Shown here: positions 1 through 10,789 of the stretch, in pieces
Layout: the number at the start of each line of letters is the position of its first letter
Position numbering within the stretch: the first letter of the stretch is position 1
Assembly (NCBI RefSeq): GCF_035943815.1
Contig: NZ_DASZBU010000019.1
Coordinates: 62,001 to 126,000 of the forward strand
Direction: 5' to 3'
DNA length: 64,000 bases
DNA from: Frateuria_A sp035943815
Lineage (GTDB): Bacteria; Pseudomonadota; Gammaproteobacteria; Xanthomonadales; Rhodanobacteraceae
The notes under the pieces: model-generated
Database searches by the model: none
Seen by the model: the letters and a program-made list of their open reading frames with translations, nothing else
What the model was told of the DNA's origin: nothing
Program-made: the position numbers and the translations under genes

Positions 1-154
1 TGGGGATGCGAAACGCCACCCAGAATGCGTCGGTCGCGGCATTCGCGCCGAAGGCGGCGTTGATCGCCATGTCGCGCACCAGCCCGAGCACGCGCGAAAC
101 CATCGTCATGCTGCTGAAGGAGAGCAGCCCGCGGAACATGCTGGGGGACTTCAT
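1..154 (-). CDS. murJ: MurJ lipid II flippase, N-terminal fragment (cut by window edge)
   Basis: Reading the reverse strand from the ATG at 154 gives about 51 residues beginning MKSPSMFRGLLSFSSMTMVS, followed by SRVLGLVRDM and ANAATDAFWVAFRIP. This is the conserved N-terminus of MurJ/MviN, the polytopic inner-membrane protein that moves lipid II across the membrane for peptidoglycan synthesis. The rest of the gene lies outside the window. It is divergent from rpsT, a neighbour relation common in gammaproteobacteria. Only the first membrane segment and part of the second are visible, so nothing can be said about integrity. Confidence 0.9.
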   Translation of the reverse strand, partial: MKSPSMFRGLLSFSSMTMVSRVLGLVRDMAINAAFGANAATDAFWVAFRIP

Positions 155-278
155 GCGTGGAACGGAACCCGGGCGCGGCCAAAGCGCGTAGTGTGACAGC
201 CTGCCGGGGCGCGCAGGTAGCGGCCGCGTGGCGGCGTGGTGGCTGGCGCGCCCTTGCCGCGGCGGAGGCCCTAAACAG

Positions 279-307
279 TTGACCGGCCAACGCATTGGGC
301 CCATAAT
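279..307 (+). promoter_or_regulatory. Predicted sigma-70 promoter of rpsT
   Basis: TTGACC (279-284) and CATAAT (302-307) are separated by 17 nt, a near-consensus housekeeping promoter. The -10 lies about 43 nt before the rpsT start. This fits strong constitutive expression of a ribosomal protein gene. Confidence 0.75.
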
Positions 308-349
308 TGCCCGTCTTTTTCCAACCCAAGCCTTCTCTGGAGTTCTACC

Positions 350-613
350 TTGGCCAACATCAAGTCCGCGAAGAAGCGCGCGCGCCAGTCCGAGCAGCGC
401 CGCCTGCGCAACGTCAGCGCCCGTTCCATGGTGCGCACCGCCCTGAAGAAGGTCGTCAAGGCCATCGAGGCGAAGGACAAGGCCGCCGCCGTGGAAGCCT
501 TCGCCGCCGCGCAGCCGGTCATGGACCGCTACGCCGCGCGTGGCCTGATCCACAAGAACAAGGCCGCTCGCCACAAGAGCCGCCTGAACGCGAAGATCCG
601 CGAGCTGGCGTAA
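350..613 (+). CDS. rpsT: 30S ribosomal protein S20
   Basis: An 87-residue basic protein beginning MANIKSAKKRARQSEQRRLR, typical of S20, which binds 16S rRNA in the small subunit body. The length matches the family (86-88 aa). The only start that gives the canonical N-terminus is TTG at 350, with GGAG about 8 nt upstream. The E. coli rpsT gene also uses UUG, where the weak codon is linked to autogenous control (known from E. coli; inferred here). The gene is monocistronic, between its own promoter and a strong terminator. Confidence 0.97.
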   Translation: MANIKSAKKRARQSEQRRLRNVSARSMVRTALKKVVKAIEAKDKAAAVEAFAAAQPVMDRYAARGLIHKNKAARHKSRLNAKIRELA

Positions 614-638
614 GCCAGCGCCCCGTCCGGGTTGGTGG

Positions 639-665
639 AAAGGCCGGCGCAAGCCGGCCTTTTCG
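639..665 (+). terminator. Rho-independent terminator of rpsT
   Basis: AGGCCGGC (641-648) and GCCGGCCT (653-660) form an 8-bp GC-rich stem with a GCAA tetraloop. Adenines precede it and a short T-rich tract follows. It lies 26 nt after the rpsT stop. Confidence 0.85.
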
Positions 666-716
666 TTTGCCCGGCAGAAAGGCAGGCGGCCCGACCGTGC
701 CGCAGAGCCGGGGACT

Positions 717-1757
717 TCAGGAGAAGCTGGTCGTGTATACGCTGGGTGACGCGAACAGGCCGTCCTGCTTGCCCGCATCGCACACGGCGTAGGTGAAGCC
801 GCGCTGGATCGCATGGGCGCCCACCGCGCCGTCGCGCCGCAGCGCAAGAAAACCGACCTGGATTTCCTTGGCCCCGTCGGGCCGCTTCTTGACGATGCGC
901 CGCACGGCCTCCTCGCAGGCCTCCTGCGGGCTGCGCCCCTGGCGCATCAGTTCGACCACCAGGAAGCTGCCGGCGTTGCGGATCACCTCTTCGCCCACGC
1001 CGGTCGACGTGGCGCCGCCGACCTCGCCGTCCACGTAGAGTCCGGCGCCTATGATCGGGCTGTCGCCGACACGCCCGTGCATCTTCCACGCCATGCCGCT
1101 GGTGGTGCAGGCGCCAGCCAGGTGGCCGTGCGCGTCCACGGCGAGCATGCCGATGGTGTCGTGGTTGTGCCTGCCGCCCGGCAGCATGCTGCGGTGATAA
1201 TCGAGGTTTTCGCTGTTGGCCACCGGCTTGTACTTCGCCGTCTTGAGCCATTCGTGCCAGGCCTGCTCGGCCTCGGGCGTGAGCAGGTTCTCCTCGTGGA
1301 AGCCTTGCTCGCGGGCGAACTGCAGCGCGCCGTCGCCGACCAGCAGCACGTGCGGCGTGGCCTCCATCACCCGGCGCGCCACGCGGATCGGATGTGCGAT
1401 GTGTTCCAGGCAGGCCACCGCGCCGCAACGACCGTCACCGTCCATGATGCTGGCGTCCAGCGTGACGTGGCCGTCCCGGTCCGGATAGCCGCCCTTGCCG
1501 ACGCTGTGGTTGTTGAGGTCGGACTCCGGCACCTGCGCGCCCCGCTCCACCGCATCCAGCGCCTTGCCGCCGGCGGCGAGCACGGTCCATGCCGCCCGGT
1601 TGGCCGGGATGCCGAAATCCCAGGTGGAGACCACGCGGGCGCCGCCCGCGCCCGGCAGGGCGCCCTTCGATGGTGCGGCGGCGGCCGCGAAGCGCGGCGC
1701 AGCGAGCGCACCGGCAGCCAGCACGGAGGTTTTCAGGAACTCACGGCGGGAGGGCAT
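717..1757 (-). CDS. N4-(beta-N-acetylglucosaminyl)-L-asparaginase-family hydrolase, Tat-exported
   Basis: A 346-residue Ntn-hydrolase of the glycosylasparaginase/isoaspartyl peptidase family. These enzymes are made as a precursor that cleaves itself before a threonine nucleophile. Here that residue is Thr201 in HDTIGMLAVD. The N-terminus (SRREFLKTSVLAAGALAA) has a twin-arginine motif, a hydrophobic segment and an Ala-rich cleavage region, so Tat export to the periplasm is likely. I chose the ATG at 1757 because it puts the RR motif at residues 4-5; a longer in-frame extension upstream has no domain content. The substrate (glycoasparagine or another beta-aspartyl compound) cannot be told from sequence. 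It is a single gene, convergent with rpsT. Confidence 0.85.
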   Translation of the reverse strand: MPSRREFLKTSVLAAGALAAPRFAAAAAPSKGALPGAGGARVVSTWDFGIPANRAAWTVLAAGGKALDAVERGAQVPESDLNNHSVGKGGYPDRDGHVTLDASIMDGDGRCGAVACLEHIAHPIRVARRVMEATPHVLLVGDGALQFAREQGFHEENLLTPEAEQAWHEWLKTAKYKPVANSENLDYHRSMLPGGRHNHDTIGMLAVDAHGHLAGACTTSGMAWKMHGRVGDSPIIGAGLYVDGEVGGATSTGVGEEVIRNAGSFLVVELMRQGRSPQEACEEAVRRIVKKRPDGAKEIQVGFLALRRDGAVGAHAIQRGFTYAVCDAGKQDGLFASPSVYTTSFS

Positions 1758-1844
1758 GGGCGGAGAACTCCTCGGACAGAGACCCGCATGATGCGCGATT
1801 GGGACTGGGCAGGCGAGCTTGGGGGTCCCTGCAAGGCTTCCCCG

Positions 1845-1884
1845 GCCGCCTGTCGGCACCTTCGCCCGTGGGACGGGGAAAGGC
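1845..1884. repeat. Intergenic palindromic repeat, copy 1
   Basis: Contains CGCCTGTCGGCACCTTC followed by an imperfect palindrome (CCCGTG...ACGGGGAAAGG). The same arrangement appears inverted near 24518-24561. It lies between the asparaginase start and the obgE stop. Confidence 0.55.
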
Positions 1885-1900
1885 TCGCCAGAGAAGCCGC

Positions 1901-2971
1901 CTACGGCTCGCCACGCAGCCGCACGTCTCCCGGCAGCATGTCCGTGCGCTCCTCGCGCGCCTGGTGCTGCGCCTCGAAGAAGCGTTGCACCTGCTGGCAC
2001 ACCGCCATCGTGTTCTCGCGCGCGATCGCCGACACCAGGAACCAAGGTTCCTGCCAGCCGAGCCGCGTGACGATCTCCTGGGCCACCGCCTCCCGCTCGT
2101 CCTGCGGCAGCACGTCGGCCTTGTTGAGCACCAGCCAGCGCGGACGCTCCAGCAACTGCGGGTCGAACTTGGCCAGCTCCTGCTCGATGGCCCGCACCTG
2201 CTCCACCGGATCGGTGCCGTCGATCGGCGCGATGTCCACCAGGTGCAGGAGCAGCCGCGTGCGCGAAACGTGGCGCAGGAACTGGATACCCAATCCCGCA
2301 CCCTCGGCGGCGCCCTCGATCAGGCCGGGAATGTCGGCGATCACGAAGCTTTGGTCGGTGCCCAGGCTCACCACGCCCAGGTTCGGGTGCAGCGTGGTGA
2401 AGGGGTAGTCGGCCACGCGCGGCGTCGCGGCCGATACGGCGCGGATGAAGGTCGACTTGCCCGCATTGGGAAAGCCTAGCAGCCCCACGTCCGCCAGCAG
2501 CTTGAGCTCGAGCTTGAGCTCGCGCACCTCGCCCGGCGTGCCCGGCGTGGACTTGCGCGGCGCACGGTTGACCGAACTCTTGAAATGGATGTTGCCCAGG
2601 CCGCCCTTGCCGCCCTCGGCCACCAGCAGCCGCTGGCCATGCTGGGTGAGGTCGCCGATGGTCTCGTCGGTATCCACGTTGGTGACCACGGTACCGACCG
2701 GCACGCGGATGGTGGTGTCATCGCCGCCCTTGCCGTACATGTCCGAGCCCATGCCGTTCTCGCCGCGCTGGGCCTTGAAGCTGCGCTGGTGGCGGAAATC
2801 GATCAGCGTATTGAGGCCCTCGTCGGCAACCAGCCAGACCGAGCCACCGCTGCCGCCGTCGCCGCCGTTGGGGCCGCCGAACGGAATGAACTTCTCGCGG
2901 CGGAAGCTGACGCAACCGTTGCCGCCGTCGCCGGCCTGGACTTTGATGATCGCTTCGTCGACGAATTTCAT
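1901..2971 (-). CDS. obgE: Obg-family ribosome-associated GTPase
   Basis: A 356-residue protein with the glycine-rich Obg fold at residues 1-160 (GGNGCVSFRREKFIPFGGP) followed by a GTPase domain. The G1 loop GFPNAGKST spans about 166-174; DIPG (G3) and NKAD (G4) are also present. Obg acts in 50S maturation and in coupling growth to nucleotide levels. The length is somewhat shorter than E. coli ObgE (390 aa) because the acidic C-terminal tail is short. It is downstream of rplU-rpmA on the same strand, the usual order, but a terminator-like hairpin in between suggests partial or separate transcription. Confidence 0.97.
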   Translation of the reverse strand: MKFVDEAIIKVQAGDGGNGCVSFRREKFIPFGGPNGGDGGSGGSVWLVADEGLNTLIDFRHQRSFKAQRGENGMGSDMYGKGGDDTTIRVPVGTVVTNVDTDETIGDLTQHGQRLLVAEGGKGGLGNIHFKSSVNRAPRKSTPGTPGEVRELKLELKLLADVGLLGFPNAGKSTFIRAVSAATPRVADYPFTTLHPNLGVVSLGTDQSFVIADIPGLIEGAAEGAGLGIQFLRHVSRTRLLLHLVDIAPIDGTDPVEQVRAIEQELAKFDPQLLERPRWLVLNKADVLPQDEREAVAQEIVTRLGWQEPWFLVSAIARENTMAVCQQVQRFFEAQHQAREERTDMLPGDVRLRGEP

Positions 2972-3090
2972 GGCGTTGGGGACCGGAAACAGGAATGGGG
3001 AGCTGGGAACGGGAAGAGCGTGAAAGCCAAGGTTAACCGGGAAGCTGCATGTTCCCCGTCCCTGCTCCCGCTTTTGCCGCCTTGCAAAAC

Positions 3091-3116
3091 AAAAGCCCCG
3101 CCGAAGCGGGGCTTTC
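3091..3116 (-). terminator. Rho-independent terminator after rplU-rpmA
   Basis: On the reverse strand AAAGCCCCGC and GCGGGGCTTT form a 10-bp stem with a 4-nt loop, followed by a TTTTG tract. It sits 21 nt after the rpmA stop and would end most rplU-rpmA transcripts before obgE. Confidence 0.85.
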
Positions 3117-3136
3117 GCTGCAGCGTCGGGGGGCGA

Positions 3137-3394
3137 TCAGCCCTTGACGACGCTGACGAACTTGCGGTTGTTCTCGCCGCGGGTCTTGAATTCGACCACG
3201 CCGTCGGTCAGCGCGAACAGGGTGTGGTCACGGCCCAGACCCACGCCGGTGCCGGCATGGAACTTGGTGCCGCGCTGGCGGACGATGATGTTGCCGGCCT
3301 CGATGGCCTGGCCACCGTAGATCTTCACGCCCAGGTATTTCGGGTTCGAGTCGCGACCGTTGCGGGACGAACCTACGCCTTTTTTGTGTGCCAT
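3137..3394 (-). CDS. rpmA: 50S ribosomal protein L27
   Basis: An 85-residue protein beginning MAHKKGVGSSRNGRDS, the conserved L27 N-terminus that reaches toward the peptidyl transferase centre. The Gly/Arg-rich core (GVGLGRDHTLFAL) is intact and the length is normal. It follows rplU by 23 nt and is almost certainly co-transcribed with it. GGAGG-like Shine-Dalgarno bases precede the ATG. Confidence 0.98.
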   Translation of the reverse strand: MAHKKGVGSSRNGRDSNPKYLGVKIYGGQAIEAGNIIVRQRGTKFHAGTGVGLGRDHTLFALTDGVVEFKTRGENNRKFVSVVKG

Positions 3395-3417
3395 GACTTA
3401 AATCCTCCGGCTCTGTA

Positions 3418-3732
3418 TCAGGCGTTGATGCCCGTGATCTCGACTTCGGTGAAATGCTGCCGGTGCCCCATCTGCTTCTTGTGGTGCTTGCGGCGGCGGA
3501 ACTTGATGATGCGGATCTTGTCCGCACGGCCGTGGCGGCGCACGGTGGCCGAGACGGTGGCGCCGGCAACGGTCGGCGCGCCGACGTTGACCGAATCGCC
3601 CGAGCCGACCAGCAGCACCTGGTCGAAGCTCACGTTGGCGCCTTCCTCGGCGTCCAGCAGCTCCACGCGCAGCACGTCGCCCTGCTGGACGCGGTACTGC
3701 TTGCCGCCGGTCTTGATGACTGCATAACTCAT
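3418..3732 (-). CDS. rplU: 50S ribosomal protein L21
   Basis: A 104-residue protein beginning MSYAVIKTGGKQYRVQQGD, diagnostic for L21, a 23S rRNA-binding protein of the large subunit. The RRRKHHKKQMGHRQ segment near the C-terminus is the basic rRNA-binding part. It is the first gene of rplU-rpmA and has a consensus-like promoter about 70 nt upstream. Confidence 0.98.
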   Translation of the reverse strand: MSYAVIKTGGKQYRVQQGDVLRVELLDAEEGANVSFDQVLLVGSGDSVNVGAPTVAGATVSATVRRHGRADKIRIIKFRRRKHHKKQMGHRQHFTEVEITGINA

Positions 3733-3800
3733 GGGAATGTCCCTTCTGTCGTTATTCTCTTGGGTTCCACCACGCGCGAACCGGCCGCGGTGAACGGCGG

Positions 3801-3830
3801 ATTATAACGAGCCGGTCAACGCCTGGTCAA
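3801..3830 (-). promoter_or_regulatory. Predicted sigma-70 promoter of rplU-rpmA
   Basis: Read on the reverse strand, TTGACC (3830-3825) and a perfect TATAAT (3806-3801) are separated by 18 nt, about 70 nt before rplU. A second TTGACC lies within the spacer but would give only a 7-nt spacing. Confidence 0.8.
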
Positions 3831-3846
3831 TCTTTGAGCAGGCGGT

Positions 3847-4425
3847 TCACTGCCTGGCCGACGAGCTGCCCGCTGCGGGCGCGGCCAGCTTGGGCTCCGT
3901 ACCGGCAGCCGGCGCCGCCGGGCAGCGACCCTGGGCGTCGATACGGCCGCTCTTGTGCAGGTCGGCCAGCATCGCCTGGGCCCGCTGGCGACCCCATTCC
4001 TGGCCCAGTTGCATGCCTTCGGCCATGGTCGCGGGCATTTCGGTGATCACCTTGCGGCCCAGCGGCGAGCGGTAGAACTTGAGCAGGCCCTGGATGTCGG
4101 CCGCGCTGAAGTGCCGCTGGTAGATCGGCACCATGCGCTCGGTCAGCTCCCGCACGCCGTTGGCGTCGATGAAGTTCTGCCAGTAGCTGGCCGGCACGCA
4201 TGGGACCTGCTGCTGCATCATGGCCGCCATCTGCTTGTTCATCTGGCCGAGCATGCGATCGACGCCGGACGCTTCGATCAACTGGCGCACCTGCGCTTCG
4301 CTGGCTTCAGCCTGGATAGCCGGCTTGTGGGTGGCCGCCTTGTGGTGCTTGTGGGTGGCCGCCACGACGCTGCCGGCGCCTGCCGCCAGCAGCAGGCCCA
4401 GGCCCGCTCCGATCCACTTGCGCAT
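3847..4425 (-). CDS. Exported DUF2059-domain protein
   Basis: A 192-residue protein with an N-terminal signal peptide (MRKWIGAGLGLLLAAGAG) and a His/Lys-rich stretch (THKHHKAATHK). A DUF2059 domain follows (FSAADIQGLLKFYRSPLGRK, then an EMP-type turn). The function of DUF2059 is unknown; members are small periplasmic helical proteins. I took the ATG at 4425, which begins the signal peptide; an earlier in-frame ATG at 4467 would add 14 polar residues ahead of it. It is divergent from uvrA and upstream of rplU, with no evident functional link to either. Confidence 0.75.
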   Translation of the reverse strand: MRKWIGAGLGLLLAAGAGSVVAATHKHHKAATHKPAIQAEASEAQVRQLIEASGVDRMLGQMNKQMAAMMQQQVPCVPASYWQNFIDANGVRELTERMVPIYQRHFSAADIQGLLKFYRSPLGRKVITEMPATMAEGMQLGQEWGRQRAQAMLADLHKSGRIDAQGRCPAAPAAGTEPKLAAPAAGSSSARQ

Positions 4426-4555
4426 CTGATCTCCGCCGCTTCGCGGCCCTTCGTACGAACAGCGCATTTAGCCACAGCGCGATGGCCGGCGGAATCTCAA
4501 TTTCTGATCCGGCCAGGTTGCTATAGTGGCCGGTCTCCCCCATATCCCTGCGCGC

Positions 4556-7488
<2,933 letters not shown>

Positions 7489-7492
<4 letters not shown>

Positions 7493-7953
7493 GCCCGCGC
7501 AAATCGACCAGGAAGGCCCAGGCCGAAGCGCCTGCGGAGCAGCTTGCGCCGGCCCCGCCCGCGCCGCTTTTCACCGCGACGATCGACGTGCGCTGGCGCG
7601 ACCTGGACGCGTTCAACCACGTCAACAACTCCAACTATCTCACCTACCTGGAAGACGCCCGGCTGCAATGGCTCAGCCACGTGCCGGGCCCCTGGTTCGA
7701 CGACCACGCGATGCCTGTGATGGCGGCCGTCCAGCTCAATTACCGCCGCCCGATCGAATGGCCGGCGCAGCTGCGCGTCGAGCTCTTCTGCGAGCGGCTG
7801 GGTACCAGCTCGATGACCATCGGCCACCGCATCCTCGACGCGGGAGACCACGAACGCCTGTACGCCGACGGCCACGTCGTGATGGTCTGGATGGACCCGG
7901 CCAGCGGCAAGCCAGTACCCCTGCCCGACGCGATCCGCGCCGCCGCCGCGTAA
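7489..7953 (+). CDS. Acyl-CoA thioesterase, 4-hydroxybenzoyl-CoA thioesterase (hotdog) family
   Basis: A 154-residue single hotdog domain. The motif RDLDAFNHVNNSNYLTYLEDA carries the Asp and Asn-His-Val-Asn region of the YbgC/FadM-type acyl-CoA thioesterases. The first 25 residues are a disordered Ala/Pro-rich extension. The ATG overlaps the uvrA stop (ATGA), so it is translationally coupled to uvrA; no functional connection is obvious. The acyl substrate cannot be predicted. Confidence 0.85.
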
Positions 7954-7960
7954 CTTCGCC

Positions 7961-8590
7961 ATGCGTGCCCCGCTCGCCCGCACTTCGTTCGCCGTCTTGC
8001 CGACCGCTGCCAGGCCCGTCGAAACGATTGCCGGCGAATGCCGCTCCTGGCGCTTCCGGCCGCATTTCCATGCGGGCGACGAGGTCGTCGACATCCATGC
8101 CGGACGGGCACGCCTGCGCCTGCCGCAAAGCCAGCTGGAGGTCGCCGCCGGCGACACGGTCGTGGTGCCGGCCGGTACCGTCCACCGCTTCGAGCCGATC
8201 GATGGCAGCGGCTGGGCGTTCACGTCGCGCTTCGTGCCACCGGCTACGTGCAAGACGCCAACCGAACGGCCGTTCGGCGCGCGCGTGAAGGCCATGCTGA
8301 TCGAGCGGGCCACGCTGCACACCGACATGGAGGCGCTGGCGCGGGCCTGCGCGGTATCCGTGGGCCACCTGGGGCGCATTTTCCGGCGCGAGACCGGCAC
8401 CGGCCTGCACAACTTTCACGTCCTGCTCGCCCTGCATCGGGCCAAGGCGCTGTTGCGCGATCAGGCCGGGATCGCGGAAGCGGCGCTCGATGCAGGCTTC
8501 TACGACCAGGCGCACCTCAACCGCGAATTCGTCCGCACCTTCGGTATGACACCGGCGGCTTTCCGCGCCGGCTGGTCAGTCGCCGCCTAG
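7961..8590 (+). CDS. AraC-family transcriptional regulator
   Basis: A 209-residue protein with an N-terminal cupin-like sensor (RFRPHFHAGDEVVDIHAGRA, then GDTVVVPAGTVHRFEP). A C-terminal double helix-turn-helix follows from about residue 110; its second helix pair ends DQAHLNREFVRTFGMTPAAF, the AraC signature. This architecture matches regulators that bind a small ligand in the cupin. It starts 7 nt after the thioesterase and may be in the same transcript. It overlaps the convergent GNAT gene by 15 bp. The ligand is unknown. Confidence 0.88.
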   Translation: MRAPLARTSFAVLPTAARPVETIAGECRSWRFRPHFHAGDEVVDIHAGRARLRLPQSQLEVAAGDTVVVPAGTVHRFEPIDGSGWAFTSRFVPPATCKTPTERPFGARVKAMLIERATLHTDMEALARACAVSVGHLGRIFRRETGTGLHNFHVLLALHRAKALLRDQAGIAEAALDAGFYDQAHLNREFVRTFGMTPAAFRAGWSVAA

Positions 8591-9091
8591 TGCACCGCCC
8601 GCCTTGGTAAGCTCCAGCGCCATGTAGGCCGTGCCTGGCACCGGATTCTCGTAGTACGGCGCGACCGGCTGGAAGCCGAGCGCAGCATAGAGCTGGCGCG
8701 CGGCCTGCATCGAGGGAAGCGTATCGAGCAGCATGCGCTCGTAGCCGGCATGGGCGGCCCAGGTGATCACCGCTTCGGCAAGCTGGCGTCCCAGTGCGCG
8801 GCCGCGGGCCCTGGGCCGCACGTAGAGGCGCTTGATCTCGCATACCCCCGGCTGCCGCCAGGGCCGCAGCGCCACGCAGCCGACGCCGAGCGCAGCTCCA
8901 TCGCGCGCCAGCAGGATCACCCCACGCGGCGACGCGTACTTACCCGGCAGGTGCGCCAGTTCGGCATCGACGTCCTGAAAGGACAGATCGACGCTTACCT
9001 GGCCGATGTACTCGGCAAACAGCGCGCGCACGGTCGCGAGGTCATCCGGCAGGCGGGCCGGGGCGATGTCGATGGCTAGGGACGCAGGCAT
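8576..9091 (-). CDS. GNAT-family N-acetyltransferase
   Basis: A 171-residue single GNAT domain. The acetyl-CoA pyrophosphate loop is seen at EIKRLYVRPRARGRALGRQL (R/Q-x-x-G-x-A form), and the C-terminal strand at AARQLYAALGFQPVAPYYEN. I chose the ATG at 9091; an ATG 72 nt upstream would add 24 residues with no conserved content. It is convergent with the AraC gene, their 3' ends overlapping. The acceptor substrate is unknown. Confidence 0.85.
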   Translation of the reverse strand: MPASLAIDIAPARLPDDLATVRALFAEYIGQVSVDLSFQDVDAELAHLPGKYASPRGVILLARDGAALGVGCVALRPWRQPGVCEIKRLYVRPRARGRALGRQLAEAVITWAAHAGYERMLLDTLPSMQAARQLYAALGFQPVAPYYENPVPGTAYMALELTKAGGALGGD

Positions 9092-9228
9092 GTGGGCAGC
9101 TCGAGGATCAGGCCCCAAGATAGCCGCCGGCAAAGCCCTGCGCTTGGATGAATCGAACCTCATGCGGTCTCGCGGGACGCTTCGCCCGAGCCTCTATGAT
9201 CGCCTGACCACCCAAAGGAGCTCCGCCC

Positions 9229-10668
9229 ATGCCCCTGCCCGCCCGAAGCACCTTCGCCTGCGCCGGCCTCATGCTGCTGTGCGCCGTGCCGCTGGCCCGC
9301 GCGAGCGATGCCGCGGAGCTGACGCTGTACCGCAGCGACAGTCCCGCGCTGTACGCCGCCTCCGGCGACGGCAGCGTCGGCGAGGGCTACGCCGTGGCGC
9401 GCGAACAGCGCACGCTGGCACTCAAATCCGGCATGCAGGACCTCACGCTGGGCGATCTGCCGCTGTATCTGGATCCGGAGGCGATCGCGCTGGCCCTCCC
9501 CGCCGGCCAGGCCAGGGTGGTTTCGCAGCGCCTGCTGCTTGGCCAGGGCAACGAGGCCGCGCTCACCGGCCTGGTCGGCCGCGAGGTGGACGTGCTCGGC
9601 GGCAGCGGCCAGTCGCTGGCCAACGGCACGCTGCTGCGCGCCGGCAACGGGTTGCTGGTCAGGAGTGCGCTCGGCACCACGCTGGTGCGCGACTATGCGG
9701 CGGTGCGCTCGTCCGGCGGCGAATTCCCCACCGGCGCCAGCCTGCGCCTGCGCGTGGATGCGGCCAGGGCCGGTCAGGCGGCCGCCACCCTGAGCTATCC
9801 CACCGCCGGCCTCGGCTGGCGCGCCGCCTACGTGGCCACGCTCGAGGCGGGGCAGGCCTGCCGCATGCGGTTCGAGTCACGCGCCAGCATCGCCAACCGC
9901 AGCGGGCGCGACTGGAACGGCGTCACGCTAAAGCTGGTCGCCGGCGAGCCCCGCTTCGCCAAGCCTTCGGGCCCGCAGCCGATGATGGCGCGCGCCTTCT
10001 CGGCCAAGGCCGAAGGCGCCATGCCTGAGCAGTCCTCGCTTGCCGATTACCGCCTGTACACCCTGCCGCACGCGGTCGACCTCCCTGACGGCAGCGTCAG
10101 CCAGGTGCCGCTGTATGCCGAGCGCGGCCTGGCGTGCGAGCGCACCGCGCTGTACGAGAACGGCAACCGCTGGACGCCGCCGCAACCGATGCTCGCGCCC
10201 GACTTCGATACCGGCGGCGGCAACGCCGTCGAGAGCACGCTGCGCTTCACCGCCTTCGACAGCCTGCCGGCCGGCTACCTGCGCGTGCTGGGCAGCGACA
10301 ACGCCGGCACGCCGCAATTCCTCGGCGAAGGCCGCATCGACGACACGCCCAAGGGCAGCGATGCCTCGCTCACCCTGGGCACCGCGTTCGATCTGCGCGG
10401 CGAGCGCGAGCGCACGTCGTTCAAGCTGGACAAGGCCGCGCGCACCATGGACGAGGCCTTCCGCATCGCACTCACCAACGCCGGCCCGTCCGCGCGCGTG
10501 GTGACCGTGCGCGAGCATCCCAGTCGCTGGCGGGAGTGGGCGCTGGCGTCCTCATCGATCAAGCCCGCCAAACAATCGCCGGACCTGCTGGAGTTCAAGG
10601 TGAACGTGCCGGCCGGCGGCCAGGCGACGCTGGACTATGCAGTGCATTACCGCTGGAACGCGGAATAG
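9229..10668 (+). CDS. Exported DUF4139-domain protein
   Basis: A 479-residue protein with a Sec signal peptide (FACAGLMLLCAVPLARA, cleavage near residue 25) and DUF4140/DUF4139-type beta-rich content: YPTAGLGWRAAYVATLE, then RDWNGVTLKLVAGEP, ending in VPAGGQATLDYAVHYRW. Bacterial members are periplasmic or surface proteins of unknown function. AGGAG precedes the ATG at 9229. A single free-standing gene. Confidence 0.8.
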   Translation: MPLPARSTFACAGLMLLCAVPLARASDAAELTLYRSDSPALYAASGDGSVGEGYAVAREQRTLALKSGMQDLTLGDLPLYLDPEAIALALPAGQARVVSQRLLLGQGNEAALTGLVGREVDVLGGSGQSLANGTLLRAGNGLLVRSALGTTLVRDYAAVRSSGGEFPTGASLRLRVDAARAGQAAATLSYPTAGLGWRAAYVATLEAGQACRMRFESRASIANRSGRDWNGVTLKLVAGEPRFAKPSGPQPMMARAFSAKAEGAMPEQSSLADYRLYTLPHAVDLPDGSVSQVPLYAERGLACERTALYENGNRWTPPQPMLAPDFDTGGGNAVESTLRFTAFDSLPAGYLRVLGSDNAGTPQFLGEGRIDDTPKGSDASLTLGTAFDLRGERERTSFKLDKAARTMDEAFRIALTNAGPSARVVTVREHPSRWREWALASSSIKPAKQSPDLLEFKVNVPAGGQATLDYAVHYRWNAE

Positions 10669-10789
10669 GCTGCGCGCACGCTCCCTCCGCCATTCCGGCT
10701 TCCCGCAAACGGTGAAGGCGCTGGCGGCCAGTTGGGGCAAACTTGCAGCTGCGCCCGCCGCTCGCGCAATGACAACCAAGGACCCCGCC

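Noticed and set aside
2976..3075. GGAATGGGGAGCTGGGAACGGG-type low-complexity DNA between obgE and rpmA
   Set aside because: G-rich near-repeats are present, but there are too few clear units to call a repeat element.
4468..4555. LexA operator upstream of uvrA
   Set aside because: Neither CTGT-N8-ACAG nor a TTAGTA-type palindrome is visible in the uvrA leader; only a -10-like TATAGT.
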